Positions 34,105 to 44,200 of a stretch of 64,000 nucleotides of DNA are shown here, in pieces. The stretch comes from Bacteriovoracaceae bacterium UBA6200. Lineage in GTDB: Bacteria; Bdellovibrionota; Bacteriovoracia; Bacteriovoracales; Bacteriovoracaceae. The first letter of the stretch is position 1, and every line of letters begins with the position of its first letter. The position numbers were made by a program, and so were the translations under genes. The DNA lies in NCBI GenBank assembly GCA_002422605.1, contig DISW01000019.1, positions 62,001-126,000 on the forward strand, written 5' to 3'. Below the pieces are notes generated by a model. The model was not told the origin of the DNA. It saw only the letters and a program-made list of their open reading frames with translations, and did no database searches.

Positions 34105-35919
34105 ATGAAGAAAGGATTTTTTCTATTAATTCTATTATTGGCCTTATTCAATCAAGCCATCGCGCAGGAAATTAAGAATGTTAGTTTCGTGCAAGAAGGT
34201 GAGATCAGTAAGCTCATCATTGAAACTGATCAGGACTCGCTCCTGGCAGAGCGGTTTCATGTTTCAGAAGATAAACAGATTATCCTAGATATTAAGGATA
34301 TAAAAGTTTCTCCCAAACTATTGAGAGGAATAGACACTTCGGAATTTCCGGGAAGTGCTGTCTTTATTTCCGGATATAGACGACCTGGTACAAAAAATGA
34401 TGTGAGATTTGCTATTCAATTGCGCGACAACGTCCGCTCAATTCTTGAAACTCGTGGAAAAAATATTGTTCTTAATATTGAGAATCGTTTTGGGGTGTTC
34501 TCCCAAAATAAAATTCGTGCAAGTGAAGGCACTGGTCTTAAATCAGAAGCAATAGTTGAAGATGCCGTTGGACTGAACATTCCAAAATCAAATTCGGTAG
34601 AAGATATTCTCGCTAATCTCACCTTGGCGGGCCCTAAGAAGTATATTGGTAAAAGAATTTCGATAAATGTTCGCGATATTCCCGTGTCGGATCTTTTAAA
34701 TATGATTGCTGACACCTCGGGGTTCAACATCATTATTGATCAAGCTGTGGCAGCTGCCCCGCCTCTTACACTGACTCTTACCAATGTACCATGGGACCAA
34801 GCTCTGGATACTGTGATGAGTCTTTCAAAGCTTGTTGCTCAGAAAAATGCAAATATTTTATTAGTTAAGACATTAGCAACTGCAACGAAAGAAAAAGAAG
34901 ACGAGCTGAAAGCTGCTGATCTTAAAGAAGATCTTGCTCCTCTGGTTACTCGCGTATTTCTCATTAACTATGCCACTCTTGTTGATATTGAAAAAATTAT
35001 TAAAGATTATGTTACCAAGGGCCGCGGAACGATTCAGTTAGATGAAAGAACCAATAGCTTAATCGTATTGGACACGGTTGAATCAATTGAAAGAATTAAA
35101 AAAATTCTTGAAGTGTTGGATACGCAAACTCCACAGATTCTTATCGAAGCCAAGATCGTTGAGGCCAATGAGTCCTACTCAAAAAGAATTGGTCTAGCAC
35201 GTGGTGTAACTTTTGGTTACGATCCAGTTGTTGAATCTTTAGCTGAACCGGTCGGTCCAGGATTCTCTTTTAGTAGCGCTCCTACAGCAGAAGCACCAGG
35301 TGTAGCTGGGATGACTATTGGTATTTATAAAAGACTCTTTAACCTGGATTTAAATCTCCAATTAATGGAATCTGAATCTAAGGGTCGAATTATTTCTACA
35401 CCAAAGATTGTGACTCAGAATAAAAAGGCAGCCACTATTACAAGTTCTGAGCAGACCAGTTTCAGAGTTCAGCAAACTGCCACAGGGAACCAGCCGGCAC
35501 TTGCGACCTTTGAAAATATTACTGCTGATCTTAACCTCACGGTTACTCCTCAAGTTACAAATGATGGGGCCATATCGATGCAGATTAACCTTGTAAAATC
35601 GGCGTTCGGTACAAGGCCATCAGTAGATGCCCCACCAAACATTACGAGAAGAAATATCACAACCAATGTTCTTGTTGAAAATGGTTCTACAGTGGTTATT
35701 GGCGGAGTTTATCAAACCTCTACTTTAGAAACCGTTTCCGGGGTACCATTTCTGAAAGACCTTCCATTAATTGGCTGGTTGTTCCGAACCCCGTATGCAC
35801 CAGATACAACAAAAAATGAGTTGATTGTCTTTATGACTCCAAGAATTTTGAATCAGGATGAAGCCGGTTTTGTAGACCGTCAGGCGACTAATTCAACTTC
35901 TGAAGTTCAAGACATTTAA
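34105..35919 (+). CDS. pilQ: Type IV pilus secretin PilQ
   Basis: PilQ forms the outer-membrane pore for the pilus. The 604-residue protein has a signal peptide, one AMIN-type domain (about 22-130), an STN/N0 domain (about 180-265, with NVRDIPVSDLLNM), an N1 domain (about 270-350) and the secretin core. The core includes the hallmark VVIGGVY and GVPFLKDLPLIGWLF near the C-terminus. It is somewhat short for PilQ because only one AMIN domain is present. The AAGGAAGAG site precedes the ATG. Confidence 0.95.
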   Translation: MKKGFFLLILLLALFNQAIAQEIKNVSFVQEGEISKLIIETDQDSLLAERFHVSEDKQIILDIKDIKVSPKLLRGIDTSEFPGSAVFISGYRRPGTKNDVRFAIQLRDNVRSILETRGKNIVLNIENRFGVFSQNKIRASEGTGLKSEAIVEDAVGLNIPKSNSVEDILANLTLAGPKKYIGKRISINVRDIPVSDLLNMIADTSGFNIIIDQAVAAAPPLTLTLTNVPWDQALDTVMSLSKLVAQKNANILLVKTLATATKEKEDELKAADLKEDLAPLVTRVFLINYATLVDIEKIIKDYVTKGRGTIQLDERTNSLIVLDTVESIERIKKILEVLDTQTPQILIEAKIVEANESYSKRIGLARGVTFGYDPVVESLAEPVGPGFSFSSAPTAEAPGVAGMTIGIYKRLFNLDLNLQLMESESKGRIISTPKIVTQNKKAATITSSEQTSFRVQQTATGNQPALATFENITADLNLTVTPQVTNDGAISMQINLVKSAFGTRPSVDAPPNITRRNITTNVLVENGSTVVIGGVYQTSTLETVSGVPFLKDLPLIGWLFRTPYAPDTTKNELIVFMTPRILNQDEAGFVDRQATNSTSEVQDI

Positions 35920-35932
35920 GGTGGGTTGACCC

Positions 35933-36994
35933 GTGGTAGGGAAAAAGAATCAATCTGCCTTACTGGCAAAATATTTCAGCATGTACAAGAAGAATCCACG
36001 CTCGAGGGTATTCGCTCCTCTTGCTGAGTCTTTTCGTAAGTTAGGAATGTTGGAAGATGCTTATAAGGTCTTGCGGGAAGGCATCCGAAATCATCCTACT
36101 TATACTCTGGGCTATATTGTTCTCGCTCACTGCTACTATGACGAACAAAAGTATGAGCTCGCCTATAATACCTTAAGACCGATCATTTCTCAGAATGCCG
36201 ACAATATATCTTTGCAAAAAATATTTGCTCAATCCTGTATTCACCTGGGACATTTAGAAGAAGCATTAGATACTTATAAGTATCTCTTGTTTATGAATCC
36301 CAAGGATAAATTTTTTGCTCAGGAAGTTAAACGATTAGAAGATGACCTTTTAGTCGGCCACAAGAAATTAAGCCTTGATCAGTTAATCAATGCTCCACAA
36401 GAAACTAACTATAAACCCGTCGAGAGCATAGATGACGACTGGGTACAGGTTGATTTCAATCGTCCTGCTGTTGAAGAAAATGCACCACTCATCGAAGAAT
36501 CTGTTCCGGTTGAAGAGGATGATGACCAATGGGTTATGACTCAGGCACCGCTGGAAGAACATCCAATCCTCAAGAATGAGGTTCCTGAAAGAAGTCTGGA
36601 AGATGATTTTTATGCAGATGAGTTTGAAGAAGAGGGCGACATCGATGATGTTAACGCAAGCTCCATTTCTTCAGACACACCAATTGTTTCACATACATTA
36701 ATTGATCTTTACTGCGCTCAACGATATTACGATAAGGCGATCGAGCTTCTGGAAAAAATTCTTGAATTAAATCCAGGCGACATTCCTTCTCTGGAAAAAC
36801 TCAATAAAGTAAAAGAACTTAAAGCGAATGCTGCTCAAGAACCACTTGCTTCAGTTGAACAAGAGGGCCATGATGAGCTGATTTCGATAATCGAAAATCA
36901 GGTAAAGATAAAGACTCCTCAAGAATTGAAAATCCAATCGGCCTTCGACCAATTCCTCGTCCAGGTGAAGATCAAGGCCCAGGAATACCGGTGA
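35933..36994 (+). CDS. TPR protein downstream of pilQ
   Basis: The 353-residue protein has tetratricopeptide repeats at the N-terminus (about 24-120, with SRVFAPLAESFRKLGMLEDA-type helices), an acidic low-complexity middle (about 165-235) and further repeats (about 240-290, with PIVSHTLIDLYCAQRYYDKA). There is no signal peptide, so it is cytosolic. The start is GTG at 35933, 13 nt after pilQ. It is probably co-transcribed with pilQ and may be a scaffold for pilus or cell-envelope proteins; the function is not visible. Confidence 0.8.
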   Translation: MVGKKNQSALLAKYFSMYKKNPRSRVFAPLAESFRKLGMLEDAYKVLREGIRNHPTYTLGYIVLAHCYYDEQKYELAYNTLRPIISQNADNISLQKIFAQSCIHLGHLEEALDTYKYLLFMNPKDKFFAQEVKRLEDDLLVGHKKLSLDQLINAPQETNYKPVESIDDDWVQVDFNRPAVEENAPLIEESVPVEEDDDQWVMTQAPLEEHPILKNEVPERSLEDDFYADEFEEEGDIDDVNASSISSDTPIVSHTLIDLYCAQRYYDKAIELLEKILELNPGDIPSLEKLNKVKELKANAAQEPLASVEQEGHDELISIIENQVKIKTPQELKIQSAFDQFLVQVKIKAQEYR

Positions 36995-36999
36995 TTTAA

Positions 37000-37425
37000 A
37001 TGAAAAAATTTTTGGTGATAAACGGACCCAACTTAAACATGTTGGGAAAACGCGAGCCGGAAGTTTATGGAAATGAAAGTCTCGAAGATATTCAGCTGTG
37101 GACTAATGAGAAAATTAAATCCCAAGCTTCTGCCACTTGGTTCCAGTCCAACATTGAAGGCGAAATTGTCACCCGGATACAAAAAGCCGCATCTGAAGAT
37201 TATGACGCCCTGATTATTAATCCTGGCGGCTATGCTCATACGAGTGTCGCCATTCATGACGCATTGAAAATACTTAAATTTCCAGTGATTGAAGTTCATC
37301 TCAGTCAGGTCTACAAGCGAGAGGAGTTCCGACATACTTTGTTGACGGCAAAAGCCGCTTCCGCCATAATGAGCGGGCTCGGAAAACAGAGTTACTACAT
37401 CGCGATAAAATCGCTGATCGATTAA
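37000..37425 (+). CDS. aroQ: 3-Dehydroquinate dehydratase, type II
   Basis: AroQ dehydrates 3-dehydroquinate to 3-dehydroshikimate. The 141-residue product has the family motifs NGPNLNMLGKREPEVYG, SNIEGEIVTRIQ, INPGGYAHTSVAIHDAL (catalytic His region) and EVHLSQ. The catalytic Tyr is in the first motif. It lies in the widely conserved aroQ-efp-accB-accC order and begins 5 nt after the TPR gene. The minus strand carries a long open frame over this region that I treat as a shadow. Confidence 0.95.
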   Translation: MKKFLVINGPNLNMLGKREPEVYGNESLEDIQLWTNEKIKSQASATWFQSNIEGEIVTRIQKAASEDYDALIINPGGYAHTSVAIHDALKILKFPVIEVHLSQVYKREEFRHTLLTAKAASAIMSGLGKQSYYIAIKSLID

Positions 37426-37437
37426 AGGAACATCCTC

Positions 37438-38004
37438 ATGTACCAAACTACCGATTTTAGAAAAGGTCTTAAAATTGAGATCGAAGGCAAGCCGTGGATC
37501 ATTGTTGATTTTCAACACGTGAATCCTGGAAAAGGTTCTGCTTTTGTTCGTACTCGTATCAGAAATCTTGAAACTGGTCAGACACAGGAAAGAACATTCA
37601 AGGCCGGTGTTGAAACAGTTGGTAAGCCTGATATGGAAGAAAAAGAAATGGAATATAACTACTCTGATCCAGATGGTTATAACTTCATGGACCAAACTAA
37701 TTTTGAAATGGTTCACCTGACTCATGATCAAGTTGGAGATAATAAATTTTATCTTCAAGAAGGTATCAAAGTTTTCATTCTTTACTACAATGGCCGTCCG
37801 ATCTCTATCGAACTTCCAAACTTCATCAACTTAAAAGTTGTTGAAACTGATCCTGGCATGAAAGGTGATACAGCTACAGGTGGTACTAAAAAAGCTATCT
37901 TGGAAACTGGTTTACAAGTAAACGTTCCACTTTTCATTAAAGAAGGCGAAGTGCTCAAAATTGATACCCGTACAGGTGAATATCTGGAAAGAGCTAAGGT
38001 TTAA
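37438..38004 (+). CDS. efp: Translation elongation factor P
   Basis: EF-P relieves ribosome stalling at polyproline. The 188-residue protein has the three-beta-barrel pattern and the loop HVNPGKGSAFVR, with Lys32 at the tip where EF-P is modified in many bacteria. The window holds no epmA or epmB. It sits 12 nt after aroQ and ends 1 nt before accB. Confidence 0.96.
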   Translation: MYQTTDFRKGLKIEIEGKPWIIVDFQHVNPGKGSAFVRTRIRNLETGQTQERTFKAGVETVGKPDMEEKEMEYNYSDPDGYNFMDQTNFEMVHLTHDQVGDNKFYLQEGIKVFILYYNGRPISIELPNFINLKVVETDPGMKGDTATGGTKKAILETGLQVNVPLFIKEGEVLKIDTRTGEYLERAKV

Positions 38005-38005
38005 T

Positions 38006-38473
38006 ATGAAACTAGATACACTAAGCATCGAATCTCTTTCAGAGATTGTAAAAGTTGCTAAAGACCAAGGTGTTGCAGAATTAAAAGTCGAAGCAAAAGA
38101 CTTTAAAGTTTCTGTAAACTTTGCAACAGCATCAGTTCCTTCTTATCAAGTTCAACCAATGATGCAACAAGCTCCGATGGCAGCTGTTCAAGCATCTCCA
38201 GCAGCTCCCGCAAAGACTGCTTCAGATGCTGGCCTACATGTTGTTAAGTCACCATTTGTTGGAACATTTTATGCAGCTCCTTCACCCGGCAAACCTGCTT
38301 ATGTAAAAGTTGGCGATAGAGTGAAAAATGGTCAGTCTCTGTGCGTTCTTGAAGCGATGAAAATCATGAATGAAATAGAGTCCGACATGAGTGGTGAAAT
38401 TGTTGAAATCTGCGTGGACAATGAGTCTCTTGTAGAATTTGGACAACCTCTGTTTAAAATTAAGCCCAACTAA
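38006..38473 (+). CDS. accB: Biotin carboxyl carrier protein of acetyl-CoA carboxylase
   Basis: AccB carries the biotin that shuttles carboxyl groups in fatty-acid synthesis. The roughly 155-residue product has an N-terminal region, a Pro/Ala/Gln linker (about 45-75) and the biotinyl domain with the acceptor Lys in EAMKIMNE. The ATG at 38006, 1 nt after efp, is the true start; an upstream in-frame ATG lies inside efp. Its partner accC follows after 11 nt. Confidence 0.96.
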   Translation: MKLDTLSIESLSEIVKVAKDQGVAELKVEAKDFKVSVNFATASVPSYQVQPMMQQAPMAAVQASPAAPAKTASDAGLHVVKSPFVGTFYAAPSPGKPAYVKVGDRVKNGQSLCVLEAMKIMNEIESDMSGEIVEICVDNESLVEFGQPLFKIKPN

Positions 38474-38484
38474 AGAGTAAAGCC

Positions 38485-39834
38485 GTGAGCAAGAAATTCA
38501 AAAAAGTACTTATCGCCAATCGAGGCGAAATTGCTATTCGTGTAATTAGAAGTTGTAAAGAACTCGGAATCGAAACAGTTGCGATCCATTCAACTGCCGA
38601 TGAAGATTCACTTCACGTTAAGATGGCCGATGAGTCTGTTTGTGTTGGTCCGGCAAAATCTACGTTCTCTTATTTAAATATTCCTCAAATTTTATCTGCA
38701 GCAGAAATCACTGAAGCTGATGCTATCCATCCTGGTTATGGTTTTCTTTCAGAAAACGATGAGTTCGCTGAAATGTGTGCGAAATGGGGAATCACTTTTA
38801 TCGGACCTAGTGTGAAGTGCATTCAGTCGATGGGTGATAAAATTGAATCTAAAATTACAGCTAAAAAAGCGAACGTTCCTACGCTAGAGCCTATTTATGT
38901 GAAAGATGCAGATGAAAATTTCATCAAAAAAGAAGTTACTCAAATGGGGTTCCCTGTTTTAATTAAAGCTTCTGCTGGTGGCGGCGGTCGAGGAATGAAG
39001 CGAATTGATTCTTTCGAAGAGTTATGGCCAGCACTCGCCCGTCTTCAGGAAGAAGCAAAAGCAGCCTTTGGAGACGGAACACTTTTCATTGAGAAATACA
39101 TTGAAAATCCTCGTCACATTGAAGTCCAGATTCTTGCCGATCAACACAGTAACGTGATTCATTTAGGTGAGCGTGATTGTACTATTCAAAGACGTTTCCA
39201 AAAAATACTGGAAGAAGCACCTTCCCCTGTTTTATCTCAAGAAGTTCGTGAAGAAATTTGCGATGCTGCCGTTCGTTTGGCCAAGTTTGTTAACTACGAC
39301 TCGGTTGGAACGGTTGAATTTCTTTATGATCAGGATACTGAAAAATTCTACTTCATGGAAATGAACACGCGAATTCAGGTTGAACATCCGGTTACTGAAG
39401 GCCGTACTGGTGTAGATCTTATATCTGAGCAAATTCGTCACGCCCAAGGTGACGTAAGCCGATTTAAACAATCCGACATTCTTTTCCGTAACCATGTGAT
39501 TGAATTTCGAATCAATGCCGAAAATTTTAGAACAGGTATGCCTTCTCCTGGGCATATAACTCACTACCACCGTCCGGGAGGCATTGGGGTTCGCACGGAT
39601 GATTATGTTTATACCGGATATACCGTACCTCCTTACTATGACTCTATGATTTCAAAAATCATTGTTCAGGCGGATAATCGCGCTAACTGCATCACTCGCG
39701 CTAAGCGAGTCTTGAATGAGGCAGTGGTCAGCGGGATCCAAACGAATATTGATTTACACAAAGAAATCCTGGAAGATCCGGCTTTCGTAGAAAGTAAGTT
39801 TTCAACCAATTATTTATCCAAAAAACTCATTTAA
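38485..39834 (+). CDS. accC: Acetyl-CoA carboxylase biotin carboxylase subunit
   Basis: AccC carboxylates the biotin on AccB with ATP and bicarbonate. The 449-residue protein has the biotin carboxylase N-domain (IANRGEIAIRVIR), the ATP-grasp domain with the glycine loop (KASAGGGGRGMKR), the motif EMNTRIQVEHPVTE (metal and catalytic residues) and the biotin carboxylase C-domain. It starts with GTG. AccA and AccD are not in the window. Confidence 0.97.
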   Translation: MSKKFKKVLIANRGEIAIRVIRSCKELGIETVAIHSTADEDSLHVKMADESVCVGPAKSTFSYLNIPQILSAAEITEADAIHPGYGFLSENDEFAEMCAKWGITFIGPSVKCIQSMGDKIESKITAKKANVPTLEPIYVKDADENFIKKEVTQMGFPVLIKASAGGGGRGMKRIDSFEELWPALARLQEEAKAAFGDGTLFIEKYIENPRHIEVQILADQHSNVIHLGERDCTIQRRFQKILEEAPSPVLSQEVREEICDAAVRLAKFVNYDSVGTVEFLYDQDTEKFYFMEMNTRIQVEHPVTEGRTGVDLISEQIRHAQGDVSRFKQSDILFRNHVIEFRINAENFRTGMPSPGHITHYHRPGGIGVRTDDYVYTGYTVPPYYDSMISKIIVQADNRANCITRAKRVLNEAVVSGIQTNIDLHKEILEDPAFVESKFSTNYLSKKLI

Positions 39835-39880
39835 AAGTATAATTATTTTAAGTGTTTAATGTGCCACAGGAAGGGGCATT

Positions 39881-41263
39881 TTGGAGTCAATTTCTCATTT
39901 ACGGCAGATGATGGCCGAGCAGAAATTCTTTGAGGTTCAAAGAGCAGTAGAGTTGCAACTTACTGTTAACTCTGGTGCTCGCGGAGAGTTGATAGGGCTA
40001 TATGTAGAATCATTAAAGGCCCAGTCTAAAAATGTTCCACTAGAAATTCTTATAGAGTTTGCACAAGTTGAATCTCAGAATAATAACCATGACGCTGTCA
40101 TCTCCTTGCTATCCGATTTCAATGTCCAGGAAATAAATAAAAACTTCAAGCTTATTAATCAACTTCTCTTTAATGCTTTAGATATAAAAGGGAGAGTGAG
40201 TGAATTATACCAACTGATATCAGAGTTTCTGCTTCATCAATATGAAACGAGAAATCCTTCAATTCCGGATTTTGTAGCGAAAGCAATTGCTAAATACTTT
40301 AAGCATGACTTTTATTTAAAACTGAAAATTCTGGCAATAAGCTTGATGCTTCAAGATTTAAAGAAAGCATACTCTCTTACAGAAGAACTCATTTACGATT
40401 GTTTCGAGCATCCCTCCCCAAAAGGAGGAAGTGGAAAATTAAAGCTTATTGAAGAAGTCCTAAAAACAGAAACTGCTATGGGTCCGCTTGAGATTTATCA
40501 GAGCCTTTGCCGCATCTCTTCTAGCGGCATTGACGACAAGGGTGATTATAAAAGGCTCGTCGAAATGGTTATTTATTTTGATGATTTTAAAATGCAAACG
40601 TTGGTCTTGAACCTCATGCATCAACTCGGGCTTTTTCAAGAGTCAGAACTTTATGCTGAAGTTTTGAAAAAAAATCGTAGGTATAGTTTTGTGTACTTTG
40701 ATAAATACTTTCCGAGCTTAAAGAAATACTTCCTTAAGATCCCTGCTCAAAATATAGCTGAAGAAAAAACAGAATTTTTAATACAAAAAGAAGAAAGGCT
40801 TGATTCATTGATTGGTAATGAGAGAGGGCAGGAAATTACCCGTGAATATGTTGAAAAAGAAGACGTTAATAGTTATCTTCAATTCTTGAAATACCAGGAT
40901 CTCGACGTTAACCAGCTTTGTGATTTAGCAACCAGTTTCCTTCAATCAGAAATGCCGATCGTTGCACTTAAGGCTTCTGAGTTGATAATTGAAAAATGTA
41001 CAGGTGATAAGATTTTTTTGAAAGGAGCTTATTTAAAACTTACAAGCTTGCTACAAATGAAAGATTATCGGGCAGCGCTAGATATTTGTCTGTTGGCCTT
41101 AAGCAAAGCCCAAACTCAAAATGACGTATTGTCTTTTATGTATGGACAGGCGGAAGCACTAACAAGACTACATATGCATAAAGAAGCACGCTTAGTGCTT
41201 TCTAGGATACTTTCAATAGATTCAGATTACCGTCTGGCCAAAGAGAGGCTAGATAAATTGTGA
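39881..41263 (+). CDS. Helical-repeat protein of unknown function upstream of tamB
   Basis: The 460-residue product is helical, with repeat-like segments and a C-terminal pair of TPR-type repeats (about 370-455, MYGQAEALTRLHMHKEARLVL). The start is TTG at 39881, a few bases after a strong GGAAGGGG. There is no signal peptide or membrane helix, so it is predicted cytosolic. Its stop overlaps the tamB GTG start (GTGA), so it is coupled to the TamB and Omp85 genes. A role in outer-membrane assembly is suggested by that coupling only. Confidence 0.75.
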   Translation: MESISHLRQMMAEQKFFEVQRAVELQLTVNSGARGELIGLYVESLKAQSKNVPLEILIEFAQVESQNNNHDAVISLLSDFNVQEINKNFKLINQLLFNALDIKGRVSELYQLISEFLLHQYETRNPSIPDFVAKAIAKYFKHDFYLKLKILAISLMLQDLKKAYSLTEELIYDCFEHPSPKGGSGKLKLIEEVLKTETAMGPLEIYQSLCRISSSGIDDKGDYKRLVEMVIYFDDFKMQTLVLNLMHQLGLFQESELYAEVLKKNRRYSFVYFDKYFPSLKKYFLKIPAQNIAEEKTEFLIQKEERLDSLIGNERGQEITREYVEKEDVNSYLQFLKYQDLDVNQLCDLATSFLQSEMPIVALKASELIIEKCTGDKIFLKGAYLKLTSLLQMKDYRAALDICLLALSKAQTQNDVLSFMYGQAEALTRLHMHKEARLVLSRILSIDSDYRLAKERLDKL

Positions 41264-44200
41264 GATTTAAGAGTATTTTAGGAGCATTCATTTTCATCAT
41301 AGGAGCAAGCTTAATTGCTTTTGTGATATTTATCCAAACGAAGTCGTTCGGCGGACTCATTACTCGCATTGTTTCTGATATTTCCCTCAGACAATTTCAA
41401 GCTGAAGTTAAAATTAATAATTTTTCACTAAGCATTTTTCCTCCTGGTCTTGAAATGAATCAAATAGAAATCAGGAAGGAGATTTCGGAAAAAGAAAGTT
41501 TCGCAGCTGAACTTGGTAAGGTCGGATTCTATATTAGTTTATTAGAGATCGAAGAAAAGAAATTAACTCTGGGTGAAATTAGAATATCAGATTCATTGAT
41601 TAACTATAAGTTTCCTAAAAGTAATGAGGAAGTGAAAGAATTACCAATTGAAAAGATTAATAAGATCTTTGATTTCTCCAATGACTTACCAGTAGGTATT
41701 GATACTTTATTAATTGAAAATTCTATAATTGTTGCTAATCATGAATTACTAGAAGCAAGACGTGTCAAAATTTTTAAAAAAGGTGATTCTTTTATTGCAC
41801 GTTTTCATGTGGCCAATCTTAAACCATTTGCCGAAAAGCCTTTTAAGATTGATGAGGCTTGGGGCGATGCTGAAGTTTCTCGTACAGGAATCAATGTTTA
41901 CCGTCTCAAGGTTCAACAGGATGTACATTCATTATTAGTAAAAGGGAAAATTAACAACTACCACAAATTGAAAGCTGCTGAATTTAATCTTGTCGGAGAA
42001 TCACAACTTTATCTAAGAAATATTTCTGACTCCTATGAGCTCCCTGAATTTATCACTGTTAATGATGGTACGTTAAATTTTTCGTTCAAAACCAATTATC
42101 AGAACCAGGCTTTAGCCGGAACTGCAGACATTGTGGTGGATCACATAGATACAAATTTAATTAAAACTGAAGAAATTCGTTCCGCAATAGAATTAAAAGA
42201 ACAGAAACTTCTGGTTAACTCTCTGGTAGTGAAAAATAATAAAGAATCACTAACACTCACAAGTCCGACTGAAGTTTTTGATCTGGATAATAAATCTTAT
42301 CTAAGAAACCCACTTAAGGCACAAGTTAGTAATCTTCATCTCAACACGGTCCTCCGATTTCTAGGTCCTAGTCTCGACGTGCTGAAAGGTGAGCTTAATG
42401 GAGAAGTAACCTTCACCTATAAGGATAAAAATCTCTATTTTAAACCTTATGACGGTTTCATAGTAAAAAACCTCGGTCTAGTAGTCGGAGGCGCTGCTGA
42501 TCCTTTTACGGTTCTTATGATTTCTCGGGCAAAACTTCAAAATTCACGATTTGCAGTTGTTGATAATAATTTTGAAATGAGCGCAAATGTAGATCTTCCT
42601 CGCTCAAATATTGTGGTTGATGGCTTTGTGACAAAAGAGAAGGTTCAATTCAATGCCAGAAATGCCACTGTTAATCTTGAAGACTTTGGCAATATATCTA
42701 ACTTAGATATCAAAGGCTCAGGTCTGCTTAATGTTAATGTTCACGGGCCATTAAAAAATACGGTAATTGATATTCAGGGTAATACGCAAGGATTTGAAAT
42801 TCTCGGCTACAAACTAGGAAATACCAAAAAAAGCATCTCCGTGGATTTGGGTAGCTCCAACGTCATTATTAATCGAGTTGAATCTAAGTTTGGTAGAACC
42901 GAGCTGATCGGTAACGGAGTCGTCAATTATGCAGATAAAGACATTGCAATCGGTATCTCTTCAAGTGAAACAAATTCTGGCGATCTAGCTCAAATCATTA
43001 ACCCCGTTTTGAAAGATCTCAATTTTCTCCCCGATGATTTGAGTTATAAAGCACAGGTTGAGGTAGATATTTTTGGAAAAACTAACCTTAAAGATTTGAA
43101 GTTGAGATCGCGAGTTAATTTTACAGATATGATTGCTTATGGGGAGAATTTTAATCGAGGTGCTTTTAACATTTATCTCTTGAACCAGGTACTGAGCTTT
43201 AAAGATCTTGAAGCTTATAAAGGGAAAGGATTTATTCATGGAGACTCTGAGTTTGGACTAAAAAACAAGTCTCTTAAGTTAAAGTATCTATGGGAAAATC
43301 TTGAACTATCTTCATTTCAAGCTGTAAAAAGAGTGGGTCTGAATCTTGACTCAAACTTCTCTGGATCCCTGAACGGCAGTGGAACCACGGACAATTTTTT
43401 ATTGGGTTTGGAGACGACTGCCTTCAACACTAGGTCACCAAGTTATAATTTTGAAGACTCGATCATCTCTATGAAAATTAACCCAGCACGTGTTTCGGGA
43501 ATGATGATGCTACTGGGAGGAATGATTGAATCCGAATTCGATCTTGCGTTAAAGCAAGGAGTCGCCTCCGAGTTATATTGGAAGTTCACCACAGATAACA
43601 TTAAACCTTTCCTTTCGGCTTTCCTTGGACAGCATCTTATCTCTGAAGATTTTACAGGTGAAACTGATTTTGAAATAAGAACTAACTTTAAAGACGGTTT
43701 CAGTGATCTGGATCTTACGGGACATTTAAAAAAGCTTACTTTTAATCACCCAAACTTCAATGTGAATTATTACGCGAAACAACCTCAATTATTAGTTAAG
43801 AAAAGTGCTATTCAGAAATGGGATCTAAATATTAATGAGAAGGATTTACTGATCAAGACAAGTGGTAAAGGTGTCTTCGGTGAAAAAGTCACTATCATTC
43901 ATGAACATGATGTTAATTCCAAAATTCTGGAGATCCTGCTTGCTCCCCTCCTGTCTTCCGAAGGTCGAATCAAAAATATTTTAATGATGGAAGCGGAAGG
44001 GACAAATATTAATTATAAGATCAGTTCTCAGACAAATGATTTGGACTTAACCATCGACTCATTCCCGTTTCCCATAAATAACGTTCAGTATTTTATGGAT
44101 TTTTCTCAGGGGAGACTATCTGTTAAAAAGTTCAAAACATCTCTCGATAACGGATCAGTAGAAGTATTGGGTGATGTCTATGTTCATAGCGACTACCCAG

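Noticed and set aside
37033..37758. A 241-codon minus-strand open frame over aroQ and efp.
   Set aside because: It lies antisense to two strongly conserved genes and has no matching signals; a shadow frame.
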